From an uncultured bacterium (GTDB taxonomy: Bacteria > Planctomycetota > UBA8742 > UBA2392), in NCBI GenBank assembly GCA_938014885.1, contig CALLQI010000018.1:62001-126000 (forward strand): a stretch of DNA of 64,000 nucleotides, given 5' to 3'. Under the pieces are notes generated by a model, which searched no databases, was not told the origin of the DNA, and saw nothing but the letters and a program-made list of their open reading frames with translations. The first letter of the stretch is position 1. Every line of letters starts with the position of its first letter. Positions 39,597 to 48,776 of this stretch are shown here, piece after piece. The translations under genes and the position numbers were made by a program.

Positions 39597-41540
39597 CTAC
39601 TTGGCCGCTCGTTTGGCTTTTCTCAGGCGCTTGCTGGGAGCTTTGCCTTCTACCAGTTCGGCGCCCTCTTCATCTGTGAGGTAGTCGAGCCGGTCGCTGT
39701 CGGCGGATTCGGGGTCTAAAGTTGCGCCGGCTGCCTTCTGTTCGGCATCTTTGGCGGCATCTTTGGCCGCTTCCATGGCGGCGCGCAGTTCGGCCTCTCG
39801 TTCGGCTTTGGTCTTGCGCTTGCGCCTTGGGGCTTTGCGGCGCGCGGGCGTTTCGGCCGCCTGTGCGGCTTCCCCGGCTGGAGTGGCGTCCACTTCCGGG
39901 GTGTTGCGGCGGCGTTCCACGCGGCGGCGTTTGGCCGGGGTTGCGGGTGCGTCGGCTTCGGGCTCGGGCAAGCCGCCGAGGCGGGCCGACAGGTTGCGGG
40001 TCAGGAATTCGGTGGCTTCGCGCACTACGCTGTCCACCACGCGGGCGCGGGCGCTGTCGGCACCGACGACTTCGGCCAAACCGGTGGCCAGTGCGTCGAT
40101 GCTTTCGCCCAACTGCGTGCGGACACTGGCGATGTGCGCGTCCTGCGCGGCTTCGGGCTCAGCGTCGCCGGACAGCGGCGAATTGTCACCCGCCAGGCCC
40201 AGCCGGCGCTTGACCTCACGTGAAGGATCGCCGCTGCGCTCTACCGGCGTGAACTGGTCTTTACCCTGCGCGATCACCACGCGGTTGCGGCCTTCCTGCT
40301 TGGCCTTGTACAGGGCGCCGTCGCAGGCTTCTTTCAGGTCGCGCTCGGTGTGCATGTATGAGGGGTCGTACTCGGCCACACCGAAGCTGGCGCTGATGGG
40401 CAGCAAGCGGCCGCGGTCATCGTGGAACTCGGTGCAGGCGATGATCTGGCGCAGGCGTTCGGCGGCAATCGCGGCGTCATGCTCAGTGGTGCCGCAGCAG
40501 ACGATGCAGAGTTCTTCGCCGCCGTAGCGGTAGGGCGTGTCGGACTCGCGGGCTTCGCGCTTAAGGATTGCTGCGACCTGCTCCAGCACCACGTCGCCGG
40601 CGAGGTGGCCGTATGTGTCGTTGACGTGCTTGAACTTGTCGATGTCCATCATGATCAGGCTCAGCGGGCTGCGGGTGCGCTGGGCCAGTGCGACCTGCCG
40701 CTTCATCTGGTCCTGGTAATGGTTGTTGTTGAACAGGCCGGTCTTTTCGTCCTTGATCGCGCGGTCCCAGATGCTGGCGGTCTTGAGTCCCAGGCTGACC
40801 ATGCGCACGAGCTGTCCCATGGCCTGTTCGTAGGCGATCATTTCCTCGCTGAAGTCGGGTTCATCGGCGACGTTGCGGGCGATGCGCACGACGCCGCGGG
40901 CCCCGTCGGGAGTGCCGAAGTAAACCGCGAGCACGAACTCGCCGGTGCGTTCATCGAGGTTGCGGACGGTGCGCGAGTTGCGGACGGCGTCGGCGACCAG
41001 CGAGCAATCGACGGTTTCGGGCGACAGGTTTGGCGGGAAGCGATCCACGCCGCGGCGGCGCTCGGCGCGGGGCACCGGGCGGCCTTGCTCATCTAGCGTG
41101 AATACGCTGATGCTGTCGCTGCGGGCGAAGTGCTCCAGCTGCTCCAGTACGGCGCGCAGGATGCGTTCGAAGTCCACTTCCTGCTTGATCGCCATGCTGA
41201 CCTGCTGCGCGGCCGACACGAGGTCAAGGTTGCGCATCAAGCGGGTGCGTTCTTTGGCCACGTCTTCATTCAGGTAGCGCTGCAACTGGCGGTACTCGCC
41301 TTCGTAGCGCACACGGGCGCGGTACGTCGCGCTGCTGAACAGTGCCAGCACCGCCGCCATTAAGGCGGAAAGGCCGCCCGCCAGCGCGATGATCGAAAAC
41401 GCCCAGGGGTTGGCGGGCGTCTCCGTGGCAAAGGGGTTCATGCGCACGAAGTAATAGCTGACCAGCACGATCGTGCCGATTGGCAGCAACAGGGCCACGC
41501 CAAGGAGGTAGGTGCTGCGCCAGGTTGCGGTGTTGGTCAT
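39597..41540 (-). CDS. Diguanylate cyclase (membrane, GAF-like, GGDEF)
   Basis: 647 residues. Two N-terminal membrane helices (about 11-32 and 47-68), a short coiled coil, a GAF-like domain (about 105-255, with SISVFTLDEQGRPVPR), and a complete GGDEF domain (about 265-430: EKTGLFNNNHYQDQMKRQV, IMMDIDKFKHVNDTYGHLAGD, the active-site YGGEEL). The RxxD inhibitory site (RESD) lies five residues before GGEEL, so product inhibition is likely. It makes cyclic di-GMP. The last ~200 residues are a Lys/Arg/Ala/Glu-rich low-complexity extension (KRRRVERRRNTPE, RKAPRRKRKTKAEREAE), which is unusual. Divergent from ndk. Confidence 0.92.
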   Translation of the reverse strand: MTNTATWRSTYLLGVALLLPIGTIVLVSYYFVRMNPFATETPANPWAFSIIALAGGLSALMAAVLALFSSATYRARVRYEGEYRQLQRYLNEDVAKERTRLMRNLDLVSAAQQVSMAIKQEVDFERILRAVLEQLEHFARSDSISVFTLDEQGRPVPRAERRRGVDRFPPNLSPETVDCSLVADAVRNSRTVRNLDERTGEFVLAVYFGTPDGARGVVRIARNVADEPDFSEEMIAYEQAMGQLVRMVSLGLKTASIWDRAIKDEKTGLFNNNHYQDQMKRQVALAQRTRSPLSLIMMDIDKFKHVNDTYGHLAGDVVLEQVAAILKREARESDTPYRYGGEELCIVCCGTTEHDAAIAAERLRQIIACTEFHDDRGRLLPISASFGVAEYDPSYMHTERDLKEACDGALYKAKQEGRNRVVIAQGKDQFTPVERSGDPSREVKRRLGLAGDNSPLSGDAEPEAAQDAHIASVRTQLGESIDALATGLAEVVGADSARARVVDSVVREATEFLTRNLSARLGGLPEPEADAPATPAKRRRVERRRNTPEVDATPAGEAAQAAETPARRKAPRRKRKTKAEREAELRAAMEAAKDAAKDAEQKAAGATLDPESADSDRLDYLTDEEGAELVEGKAPSKRLRKAKRAAK

Positions 41541-41629
41541 GGTTGCCGCCTTGGGCGTGTGCGCCCTGAGCAGTTATCGGACCAACCACCGCCAGACTTT
41601 AGGCCGAATCGCACCCCCGGCTCGGGCCG

Positions 41630-41641
41630 TTGACGCGTCAA
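41630..41641. promoter_or_regulatory. Palindrome TTGACGCGTCAA between diguanylate cyclase and ndk
   Basis: Perfect 12-bp palindrome (extended to 14 bp with flanking G and C) in the divergent intergenic region, 101 bp before the ndk ATG and 90 bp before the cyclase ATG. Identical to the inner palindrome at 37584. Confidence 0.6.
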
Positions 41642-41741
41642 CACGTTGCAGGGCGAAGGTTTGCGCGCGCCGGGGGTGGCGCGTTGCGGCAACCGGCGCT
41701 AAGGTCCCGCGCCAACACGGACACCGCAAACGGAGACAGCC

Positions 41742-42212
41742 ATGGCCATTGAACGCACTTTGATTCTTGTGAAGCCCGACGGCGTGCAGCGCGGGCTGGT
41801 CGGCCGCATCGTTGACCGCTTTGAAACCCGCGGCATGAAGATTGTGGGCCTGAAGCTGATGCGCATGAGCGACGAGCTTGCGGCCAAGCATTACAAAGAC
41901 CACGTCGGCAAGGGCTTTTACAAGGGCCTCGTGAGCTTCATGACCAGCGGCCCGCTTGTGGCGATGTGCGTGGAGGGCCCCAAGGCCGTCGAAGTCGCGC
42001 GCAAGATGATGGGCAAGACCTTTTGCACCGATGCGGAACCGGGCACGATCCGCGGTGACTTCGGCATCAGCCGCGGCATGAACCTGATCCACGGCAGCGA
42101 CAGCCCCGAAAGCGCCACCCGCGAGCTGGCGCTGTTCTTTGCCCCCAACGAGCTGCAGGAATACAGCCGCGCCGTTGACGCGGCCGTCATCAGCGACGAA
42201 GACCGCGGCTAA
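41742..42212 (+). CDS. ndk: Nucleoside diphosphate kinase
   Basis: 156 residues. Balances NTP pools by transferring phosphate through a phospho-histidine. Motifs: ERTLILVKPDGVQRGLVGRI, HYKDHVGKGFYKGLVSFMTSGPLVAM, and the catalytic NLIHGSDSPESATRELALFF with His117. CGGAGA precedes the ATG by six bases. The C-terminus is about 15 residues longer than the E. coli enzyme. Its upstream region carries the TTGACGCGTCAA palindrome, and it ends at a strong terminator. Confidence 0.97.
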   Translation: MAIERTLILVKPDGVQRGLVGRIVDRFETRGMKIVGLKLMRMSDELAAKHYKDHVGKGFYKGLVSFMTSGPLVAMCVEGPKAVEVARKMMGKTFCTDAEPGTIRGDFGISRGMNLIHGSDSPESATRELALFFAPNELQEYSRAVDAAVISDEDRG

Positions 42213-42233
42213 GCGATTCGACGCAGGTGCACG

Positions 42234-42259
42234 AACGCGGGCGCCTAGGCGCCCGCGTT
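42234..42259. terminator. Bidirectional terminator between ndk and the UDP-sugar gene
   Basis: Perfect 12-bp stem AACGCGGGCGCC / GGCGCCCGCGTT, loop TA, followed by TTTTC on the plus strand. The right half overlaps the last codons and stop of the minus-strand gene at 42245. Confidence 0.88.
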
Positions 42260-43192
42260 TTCTTTCAGTTGCCGAAACCACGCGATGGTGTGGCGCAGGC
42301 CGGCCTCCAGTTCGGTCTTCGGCTCAAAGCCGAGTTCGCGCCGGGCGCGGGCGATGTCAGGGCAGCGGCGTTCTGGGTCATCCTGCTGACCGGGTTTCGA
42401 GACGATGCCCGCCTTGCCGCCTGTGGCCGTGAGCACGCGTTGTGCCAGTTGCGCCACCGTAAGCTCCTGCGGATTGCCCAAGTTGAAGGGCTGGTGCCGA
42501 AGCTCGCCGGTGTATTCCATCAGCGCCAGCAGCCCGGGGATCAGGTCATCGACGTAGCAGAAGCTGCGGCTCTGGTGCCCGCCGCCCCACAGTTCCAGCG
42601 GCGCGTTGCGCAACGCGTTCAGGATGAAGTTGCTGACCACGCGGCCGTCATCAGGCTGCATGCGCGGCCCGTAGGTGTTGAAGATGCGGGCGATGCGGAC
42701 ATCGACCCCGTGCTGGCGGTGATAATCCATCATCAGGGTTTCGGCCACGCGCTTGCCTTCGTCGTAGCAGGCGCGCGGGCCAAGCTGGTTGACGTTGCCG
42801 AGGTAGTCTTCGCGCTGGGGGTGCTTGTCGGGGTTGCCGTAGACCTCACTGGTGCTGGCCAGCAGGATGCGCGCACCGGTACGCCGCGCAAGGCCGAGCA
42901 TGTTCATCGTGCCCAGCACGTTGGTCTTGACCGTGCGCACCGGGTTGGCGCGGTAGGCCACGGGGCTGGCGGGGCAGGCGAGGTGATAGATGCGTTCGGC
43001 CTCAAGGCGGATCGGCTCAATCACATCGTGCATCACAAAGGTGAAGCGGGGCTCGCGCAGCAGCGGCTCAACATTGGCCTTGCGGCCGGTGCTGAGGTTA
43101 TCGACGCAGATGACTTCGTGGCCGGCATGCAGGACGGCCTCACACAGGTGTGAGCCCAGAAAGCCGGCGCCGCCAGTAACGAGTACGCGCAT
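42245..43192 (-). CDS. UDP-glucuronate decarboxylase (UDP-xylose synthase)
   Basis: 315 residues, extended short-chain dehydrogenase fold. NAD-binding GGAGFLGSHLCEAVL, the UXS signature HLACPASPVAYRANPVRTVKTNVLGT, the active-site Tyr-x-x-x-Lys (CYDEGKR), and RIFNTYGPRMQPDDGRVVSNF. It converts UDP-glucuronate to UDP-xylose for polysaccharide synthesis. It is the last gene of a minus-strand operon (Wzz-like, OPX, this gene), starting two bases after the OPX stop region. It could also be a close epimerase (UDP-glucuronate 4-epimerase), but the HLACPASP motif favours UXS. Confidence 0.92.
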   Translation of the reverse strand: MRVLVTGGAGFLGSHLCEAVLHAGHEVICVDNLSTGRKANVEPLLREPRFTFVMHDVIEPIRLEAERIYHLACPASPVAYRANPVRTVKTNVLGTMNMLGLARRTGARILLASTSEVYGNPDKHPQREDYLGNVNQLGPRACYDEGKRVAETLMMDYHRQHGVDVRIARIFNTYGPRMQPDDGRVVSNFILNALRNAPLELWGGGHQSRSFCYVDDLIPGLLALMEYTGELRHQPFNLGNPQELTVAQLAQRVLTATGGKAGIVSKPGQQDDPERRCPDIARARRELGFEPKTELEAGLRHTIAWFRQLKENAGA

Positions 43193-43193
43193 G

Positions 43194-43934
43194 CTAGCGA
43201 TCAGCGACGGTGTCGATGAGCAGTGCCGTGGTCAGGCCCTGAACGCCGATGCCCACGACGCGGGCGGTGACGGAGAAGGCGCGTTCGAGATCCTGCAGCC
43301 AGCTCTGGTCCATGAAGACGATGTCGCCGGGATGCACGGGGAGGTTGGGGCTGTCGCCGCGCACGGTCGCCGCCAGGTCGAAGCGATAGACCTTGCGGTC
43401 GTTGATCGACTTCGAGTTGCGGATCACATAGATGTAGGGCTGGACATCGACGTCGGGCTCGCCGGGGCCGCCGGCGCGGGCCACGACTTCAACCACGCCC
43501 ATGCCCTTGCGGTAGGGAACTACGTTGGCGCGTTCAGCCTGGCCAGGGTTGCCCTGGGCGCCGCCGAAGTTGCCCAGCACCACGATCGGGTCGGGGCCGG
43601 TCGGACGCTTCAAGTGCACGGTCATGGTCGGGTCGACGTAATAACTTTTCAGCTTGTCGCGCAGCATCTGCCGCGTCTCGCCCAGCGTGTGGCCGATCAG
43701 CACCAGCTCACCGGCATAGCGGAAGGTGGCGCTGCCGTCGGGCAGGACGGCGGTTTCCCACTTGTAGTCTTCGTCTTCCGCGATTTCGACTTCGATGACG
43801 TCGCCCGGCTCAATGCGGTAGACGTAGTTGTCGGCCGGCAACTCTTCCAGCGAGGACACGTCAATGGCGTTCTTGGGCCCGGCGCAGGCACCCAGCAGCA
43901 ACGCGACAAGACCGGTCAGCAGCAGGCGCTTCAT
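43194..43934 (-). CDS. Polysaccharide export lipoprotein (OPX / Wza-like)
   Basis: 246 residues. Signal with lipobox-like LLGAC (Cys16). The polysaccharide export domain has IEPGDVIEVEIAEDEDYKWETAVLPDGSATFRYAGELVLIGHTLGE and a SLBB-like part with VVLGNFGGAQGN, YRKGMGVVEVVARAGGPG, PYIYVIRNSK and VHPGDIVFMDQSW. A C-terminal amphipathic helix could cross the outer membrane. It should form the outer-membrane export pore for exopolysaccharide. The ATG overlaps the stop of the Wzz-like gene by four bases (ATGA). Confidence 0.93.
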   Translation of the reverse strand: MKRLLLTGLVALLLGACAGPKNAIDVSSLEELPADNYVYRIEPGDVIEVEIAEDEDYKWETAVLPDGSATFRYAGELVLIGHTLGETRQMLRDKLKSYYVDPTMTVHLKRPTGPDPIVVLGNFGGAQGNPGQAERANVVPYRKGMGVVEVVARAGGPGEPDVDVQPYIYVIRNSKSINDRKVYRFDLAATVRGDSPNLPVHPGDIVFMDQSWLQDLERAFSVTARVVGIGVQGLTTALLIDTVADR

Positions 43935-46015
43935 GCGGCCTCCGCGTGCCGGGCAAGCTGCCTGCGGCGCAAGAGGGCAATGGCAAGGCCGATACCGACG
44001 GCAAGCCCGAGCACCAGGCCAAGCGCGATGCCGAGCAGCACCTCGCGCGGCAGCTTGGCGGCTTTGCTGGCGGGGCTGACCAGTGCGAGTTCGCGGTCGG
44101 CGGTGTCCATGACGGCCTTGATTTCTTCCAGCACGACCTGGTTGCGCTGGCGCTGCTCAATCAGTTCGTCTTCTTCGCGGCGGATGGTTTCACTGTCGAG
44201 GTAGCCATCGCGCATGCGGGCGAGTTCGGATTCGAGTTTGGGGATGCGTTCGTTCAGCCAGTCCAGGGCGGCCTGGGCTTCGCGTTCGGCGGAGGCGGCC
44301 TTGGCGACGCGGTCTTCGGCAAACGCGCGGTCGCGATTCATGCTACGTTTGTCGAGGTTCTCGGGTAATGACTTCTCGAGCTCGGCGATTTCGGCCTTCA
44401 GTAGTTCGATATCGTCGTGCAGCTTGGCGATGCGCTGATGGATCGGGTGGGCTTCACCGTAGCTGCTTTGCTTGCGGCACAGTTCGTACCACTCGCGCTC
44501 AAGCTCATCGAGATAGCGCTGCTTGGCCTGCACGCGTTCGTCGCGTTCGGGCGTGTCGAACTCAGGCAGGCGCGCGGCAATGGCCTGCTGCGCTGCCTTT
44601 TCATCTTTGGCGGCCGTGAGCTTGAACTCCCACAGTTTGCGGTCCTTGCGCTCGGACTCTATGGTTTCGATCAGTTCGCGGATGCGGTCGGCGACGGACA
44701 CGCCGGGCACTTCGACTTCGCTGATCTCGAACTCTTTGAGGCGCGCGGCATGGATGTCGGCGAGGCGCTTATCCATGTCGCCCTGGCGCTTCTCGTAATC
44801 CGACAGGTTGGCCGCGGCCTCACTGGTGACATGTTCGAAGTGCACGCGCCGAAACTCTTCGCTGGCGGCACCTGCGATAGCCCGCGCGGTTTCAGCGCTT
44901 TCGTGCACCGCCGAGAAGCGGATCATGTAGGTGTTGTTGCCGGTGTCATCGACGCTGACGGTCAGCGCGTTGGCAATGGTCGCGGCGTCAATGGAAAGCT
45001 TTTCGGGGGCGGCGTCGGCCGCGGATTCTTCAGGGCGCCAGCCGGTGCCCGCGAGGCGCGCTGAAACGCGGCCGTGGAAGGTCGGCAGTTTCACAAGCTC
45101 AAGCACGGTCTTGGGCGGCAGCGAAGGCAGATACGTGCTGGGCCGGTTGGTGATTGGCGCGCGCAGGCTGCTTTGCTGGGTCTTTTGCAGCAGCGCCGTG
45201 CTTTCGTAACGGTCAGGCTGGGTACTGACACCGAGATACCCGAACAGCGCGAACAGCAGCGCCATCCCCATCACGATGTACCAGTGCTCGGTGGCTGCCT
45301 TGAGCGTTAGTTCCAGCAGGTCACCGCTGCCGGATGCCGCAGGCTGCGGCACCGCCGACACCCGTTCGCGCTCTTCCTGTTCAATCAGGATTCGGCCGAT
45401 GACGGGCGAGCCCTCGGGGTCCACGGTCGCGGGCACCGAAGCACTCTGGCGACTGCTGCGCGAGGGCTCAGGCACAGTTTCCAGCGCGCTGCTGCGGTCA
45501 TCCTGCCAGGGCCGGCGCGACAGCAGGTCAGACAGGGTTTGGCCGGCGTCTTCGCCGCGCAACAGCGCATCCAGCGGACGCTGGACGTTTTCACGGCCCA
45601 GTTCGTCCAGCTCGGAATCCAGCAGGGTCACGAAGGCCTGCAACTGGCGGCGCACTTCGGGCGCGGCGCCGGACTCTTCAGCCTTGCGGGCCAGGCTTTC
45701 GGCGCGGCCCACGAGTGACAGCGCGGCCCCGATGATGCCGACACGGGCGTATTCGTCGGCAGACAGGGCTTCGAGGATGGTGTCGGCGGCTCGGGCGGCA
45801 CCGGCAGTGTCTTCGTCACGCAGCAGGCGCGAAAGCACGTCAATGGCTTCAAGCACTTCCAGCGTGCGGCCTTGCTCAGACAGCGCGTCGCGCAGCTTGC
45901 CGGCGGGCGGGGATTGGCGCAACTCGCCCAGCAATTGCTTGCGGGCGGCCGAAAACTCGCCGTTGACGGCGAGCTGGCGGATTCGCTGCAGGTTTTCTTG
46001 CCAGCGCTGATCCAC
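43931..46015 (-). CDS. Wzz/GumC-like chain-length protein with novel N-terminal region
   Basis: 694 residues from a GTG at 46015 with GGAG five bases upstream; the frame is open farther but runs into the opposing polymerase gene. Residues ~1-200 are helical (DQRWQENLQRIRQLAVNGEF, LSRLLRDEDTAGAARAADTILEALSADEY) and do not look like usual Wzz. The Wzz core has membrane helix 1 (HWYIVMGMALLFALFGYLGVS), a long periplasmic coiled coil, and helix 2 near the C-terminus (LLGIALGLVLGLAVGIGLAIALL) followed by RRR. It controls polysaccharide chain length or export. No tyrosine kinase domain is fused or adjacent. First gene of the wzz-opx-uxs operon. Confidence 0.87.
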   Translation of the reverse strand: MDQRWQENLQRIRQLAVNGEFSAARKQLLGELRQSPPAGKLRDALSEQGRTLEVLEAIDVLSRLLRDEDTAGAARAADTILEALSADEYARVGIIGAALSLVGRAESLARKAEESGAAPEVRRQLQAFVTLLDSELDELGRENVQRPLDALLRGEDAGQTLSDLLSRRPWQDDRSSALETVPEPSRSSRQSASVPATVDPEGSPVIGRILIEQEERERVSAVPQPAASGSGDLLELTLKAATEHWYIVMGMALLFALFGYLGVSTQPDRYESTALLQKTQQSSLRAPITNRPSTYLPSLPPKTVLELVKLPTFHGRVSARLAGTGWRPEESAADAAPEKLSIDAATIANALTVSVDDTGNNTYMIRFSAVHESAETARAIAGAASEEFRRVHFEHVTSEAAANLSDYEKRQGDMDKRLADIHAARLKEFEISEVEVPGVSVADRIRELIETIESERKDRKLWEFKLTAAKDEKAAQQAIAARLPEFDTPERDERVQAKQRYLDELEREWYELCRKQSSYGEAHPIHQRIAKLHDDIELLKAEIAELEKSLPENLDKRSMNRDRAFAEDRVAKAASAEREAQAALDWLNERIPKLESELARMRDGYLDSETIRREEDELIEQRQRNQVVLEEIKAVMDTADRELALVSPASKAAKLPREVLLGIALGLVLGLAVGIGLAIALLRRRQLARHAEAA

Positions 46016-46119
46016 GTGGGCTCCGGTCCGAAAAACGCCGTGCTGCTTTATCGGCGCAAGTTTCGTACCCTTTGAATAGTATTCCCGAATTGGTGCCGCC
46101 GTACAAGCGCCCAGATTGC

Positions 46120-47670
46120 ATGAAGGCAACCAACCAGACCGCAAACCCGCATTCCCTGCCGCCGATTGAAGGCCGGCTTCGCGCCGGTTTGTTCCTTGCA
46201 GGTTCGCTGGCGGCGCTGGGCGCGCTGCTTGGCGGCGCGGCTTCCGGCCAGGCTTCTTCGCAGGCGCTGACCTGGGGCGGCGGCGGCTTCGTGCTGGGCG
46301 CCGTGATTTCCGCAGTGCTGGACTGGCGCGTCGGGTTGATCTTGCTGGGCATGATCGCCCTGGGCGAAGATTCCGTCCGCAAGGCCCTGCCCGATGCCCC
46401 GTACACCGTAACCCTCGGCAAAGATTTCGTGGTCGCCGCCTGCTATGCATCGTTCCTGTTGAAGCCGCAACTCCGGGCTGGGCAACGGCGCGACCCGCGC
46501 GAGCGCATGTTCGTGCTGGTGCCGATCATGATCTGGGGTGCCTTTGTGATCCTGCAAGTCTGGAACCCGCGGGTGCCGCACATCCTGGTGGGCATTTCCG
46601 GCGTGCGAACCTGGCTGCTGTTTGTGCCCGTGCTGTGGCTGGTGGCGGCAATGTTCCGCGAGCCCGGACTGTCCGACAAGCTGCTGCGCTGGGTGGCGTA
46701 CCTTTCAATCCCGATGTCGATCGTGGCCTTGCTGCAGAATTCGTATTACCACGAATTGCCGCTGTTTCTGGCCAACAGCGCGTTCGCCAAGTACCACACG
46801 CTTGAAAGCGGCACGCCGATCCGTTACGTCGAGTCGGTCTTTGCCACGCCCACCATGTACGCGCTGGTGTGCGTGTTTCACCTGTGCCTGTGCGTAGGCC
46901 TGCTGAAGTCGCCCCGGCCTCGGCGGCAACAGGCACTGTTGTGGATCGCGGGCTATTGCGCGGTCATGGGTGCTCACCTTTCGGGTGTGCGCACCGGCTT
47001 GATGTTTGTGCTGGTCGCGCTGCTGGCGATGATGCCGGTGATGCTGTACCGGCGCACGGTGGCGTCGCCGGGGGCCTGGCTGCGCCGCCCCGGGCTGGCG
47101 GCCGGCGGGCTTATCGGGCTGATGGTGGGGGCGGGGCTGGTGGCCAGCATGAAGCCCGCGCGCTTTGAAAGCTTCCGCACGGCGTTTGAAGTGAACATCG
47201 TTGGCGAACGCATGGAGCAAGCCGTCGAAGGCGGCAAGATTCTGGAAAGCGGCGCGCTGGGGCTGGGCACCGGCACGGGCGGCAAGAGCGGCAACGTGAT
47301 GCTGCTGATCGGCCAGCCTTCGCCCAGCGAAGAAAACCTTGAATGGGGCACCGCGCTGATCGGCCATTGCTATGGCTACGTCGGTAAATGGCTTGGCGCC
47401 ATGCTGCTGGCGTGGCTGATGGGTGGGCTGCTGGCACTGGCGCTGACTTCACGCGAAGGCCGTTTCGCGCCACTGCGCTACACACTGTGGGTGTACCTGG
47501 GCGCGCAGATGGGCTGGTTCCTGTACAAGGCCTACCCGGTCATGGAGAACGCCTCGATGGTGCTGCTGTTCTGGAGCAGCGCCGGCCTGATTCTCGGCCT
47601 GACGCGCAGCGATTCACATGACCTGTCGCGCGTTGGTATGCAAGGCGGGAAGTCGGCCGGCAAACCATGA
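46120..47670 (+). CDS. O-antigen-polymerase-like membrane protein (Wzy/ligase type)
   Basis: 516 residues from the ATG at 46120; a TTG at 46072 is the alternative, and neither has a strong ribosome binding site. About 11-12 hydrophobic segments are visible, beginning with GLFLAGSLAALGALLGG. The long periplasmic loop near residues 370-430 contains ERMEQAVEGGKILESGALGLGTGTGG and a late HCYGYVGKWLGAM, resembling the Wzy_C region of O-antigen ligases and polymerases. It likely polymerises or ligates the exopolysaccharide made by this locus. The next glycosyltransferase overlaps it by four bases, so the two are translationally coupled. Confidence 0.85.
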   Translation: MKATNQTANPHSLPPIEGRLRAGLFLAGSLAALGALLGGAASGQASSQALTWGGGGFVLGAVISAVLDWRVGLILLGMIALGEDSVRKALPDAPYTVTLGKDFVVAACYASFLLKPQLRAGQRRDPRERMFVLVPIMIWGAFVILQVWNPRVPHILVGISGVRTWLLFVPVLWLVAAMFREPGLSDKLLRWVAYLSIPMSIVALLQNSYYHELPLFLANSAFAKYHTLESGTPIRYVESVFATPTMYALVCVFHLCLCVGLLKSPRPRRQQALLWIAGYCAVMGAHLSGVRTGLMFVLVALLAMMPVMLYRRTVASPGAWLRRPGLAAGGLIGLMVGAGLVASMKPARFESFRTAFEVNIVGERMEQAVEGGKILESGALGLGTGTGGKSGNVMLLIGQPSPSEENLEWGTALIGHCYGYVGKWLGAMLLAWLMGGLLALALTSREGRFAPLRYTLWVYLGAQMGWFLYKAYPVMENASMVLLFWSSAGLILGLTRSDSHDLSRVGMQGGKSAGKP

Positions 47671-48776
47671 AAGTACTGCACGTTACGCCCAGCATCGGTG
47701 CCGATCAGGGTGGAGTCGCCACCGCCGTCGCTGGTCTGTGCAGCGCGCTGGCCACGGCCGACAAGCGCTGCGATGTGGCGACGCTGCACTCTGACGTGGC
47801 CGATGCAGCCGGGTTTGCCGAAATCACCATCCACCGCTTTGAGCGTACCGGGCGCATCGCCGCTGCCAGCCGGCCGATGCGCGCGTGGCTGCAGCGACAC
47901 ATCCGCGACTACGATGCCGTGGTCGCGCACTCGATTTGGCTTGAGCCGCTGCACTACGCTTTGCGCGCAGCCCGCGAGGCGCGTGTCCCCGCGTTTGCGA
48001 TGGCCCATGGCATGTTGGACCCGCACTCTCTGGCCTACCATCGTTTCCGCAAATGGATTCGTTGGCGCACGGCCACAGCGTCGGCGCTAAAGCATGCCAC
48101 GCTGGTGTTTACTTGCGAACAGGAGCGCGAGCGCGCCGGGCAACAGAACCCCGGGGCCTTGCAGCAATCGCTGGTGCTGCCGCTGCCGGTGCCCATGGCG
48201 ACGCGCCCGCCGGTCCCGCGCGAGGACTTTGTCCTGATGATGAGCCGTGTACATCCGCGCAAGGCGGTGCTTGAGGCCGTACAGGCGCTGGCCCTGTTGC
48301 GCCAGCGCGGGTTGAGCCCGCGCGTGGTTCACGCCGGTCATATAGAGGAAGCAGAGTACGCCGCAGAGGTCCGCCGCTTATCCGAATCGAGCCTTGAGCC
48401 CGGTGCATTCACAATGAAGGGCCCGCTGCCCGGGCCGGAACTGGCGTCGCTGCTGCAACGCTGTCGCCTGTTGTGGGTGCCGACCAACCAGCCCGAAAAC
48501 TTTGGCATGTCGATCATGGAGGGCATGGCCGCCGGAGCGCCCGTGCTGGCGAGTCGCACCGCACTGCTGGTAGGCGAGTTGGAGCGCGCCGGCGCGGTCG
48601 TGGGCACTGACCCCGACCCAGCCGCAATGGCTGAGCAATTGGAGGCACTATTGCAGTCTGAATCGCGCCGCCAGGCCCTGTCCCAAGCCGGGCCGGCCTA
48701 CGTGGCGCAACACTATACGCCGCAAGTAGTTGGCGCCGCGTGGCTGGCCGCACTGAAGTCCGCACGCTGCGCATAA
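47667..48776 (+). CDS. Glycosyltransferase family 4 (polysaccharide locus)
   Basis: 369 residues, starting on the ATGA overlap with the polymerase gene. GT-B fold: N-terminal MKVLHVTPSIGADQGGVATAVAGLC, central FVLMMSRVHPRKAVLEAVQALALL, and the C-terminal donor motif LPGPELASLLQRCRLLWVPTNQPENFGMSIMEGMAAGAPVLAS with the EX7E pattern. It adds a sugar to the repeat unit; donor unknown. It is the only transferase adjacent to the export genes, so the other steps must be encoded elsewhere (one more GT4 is at 30633). Confidence 0.93.
   Translation: MKVLHVTPSIGADQGGVATAVAGLCSALATADKRCDVATLHSDVADAAGFAEITIHRFERTGRIAAASRPMRAWLQRHIRDYDAVVAHSIWLEPLHYALRAAREARVPAFAMAHGMLDPHSLAYHRFRKWIRWRTATASALKHATLVFTCEQERERAGQQNPGALQQSLVLPLPVPMATRPPVPREDFVLMMSRVHPRKAVLEAVQALALLRQRGLSPRVVHAGHIEEAEYAAEVRRLSESSLEPGAFTMKGPLPGPELASLLQRCRLLWVPTNQPENFGMSIMEGMAAGAPVLASRTALLVGELERAGAVVGTDPDPAAMAEQLEALLQSESRRQALSQAGPAYVAQHYTPQVVGAAWLAALKSARCA

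Noticed and set aside
46016..46450. Upstream extension of the Wzz-like frame
   Set aside because: Arg/Pro-rich and overlaps the opposing polymerase gene; the GTG at 46015 has a ribosome binding site.
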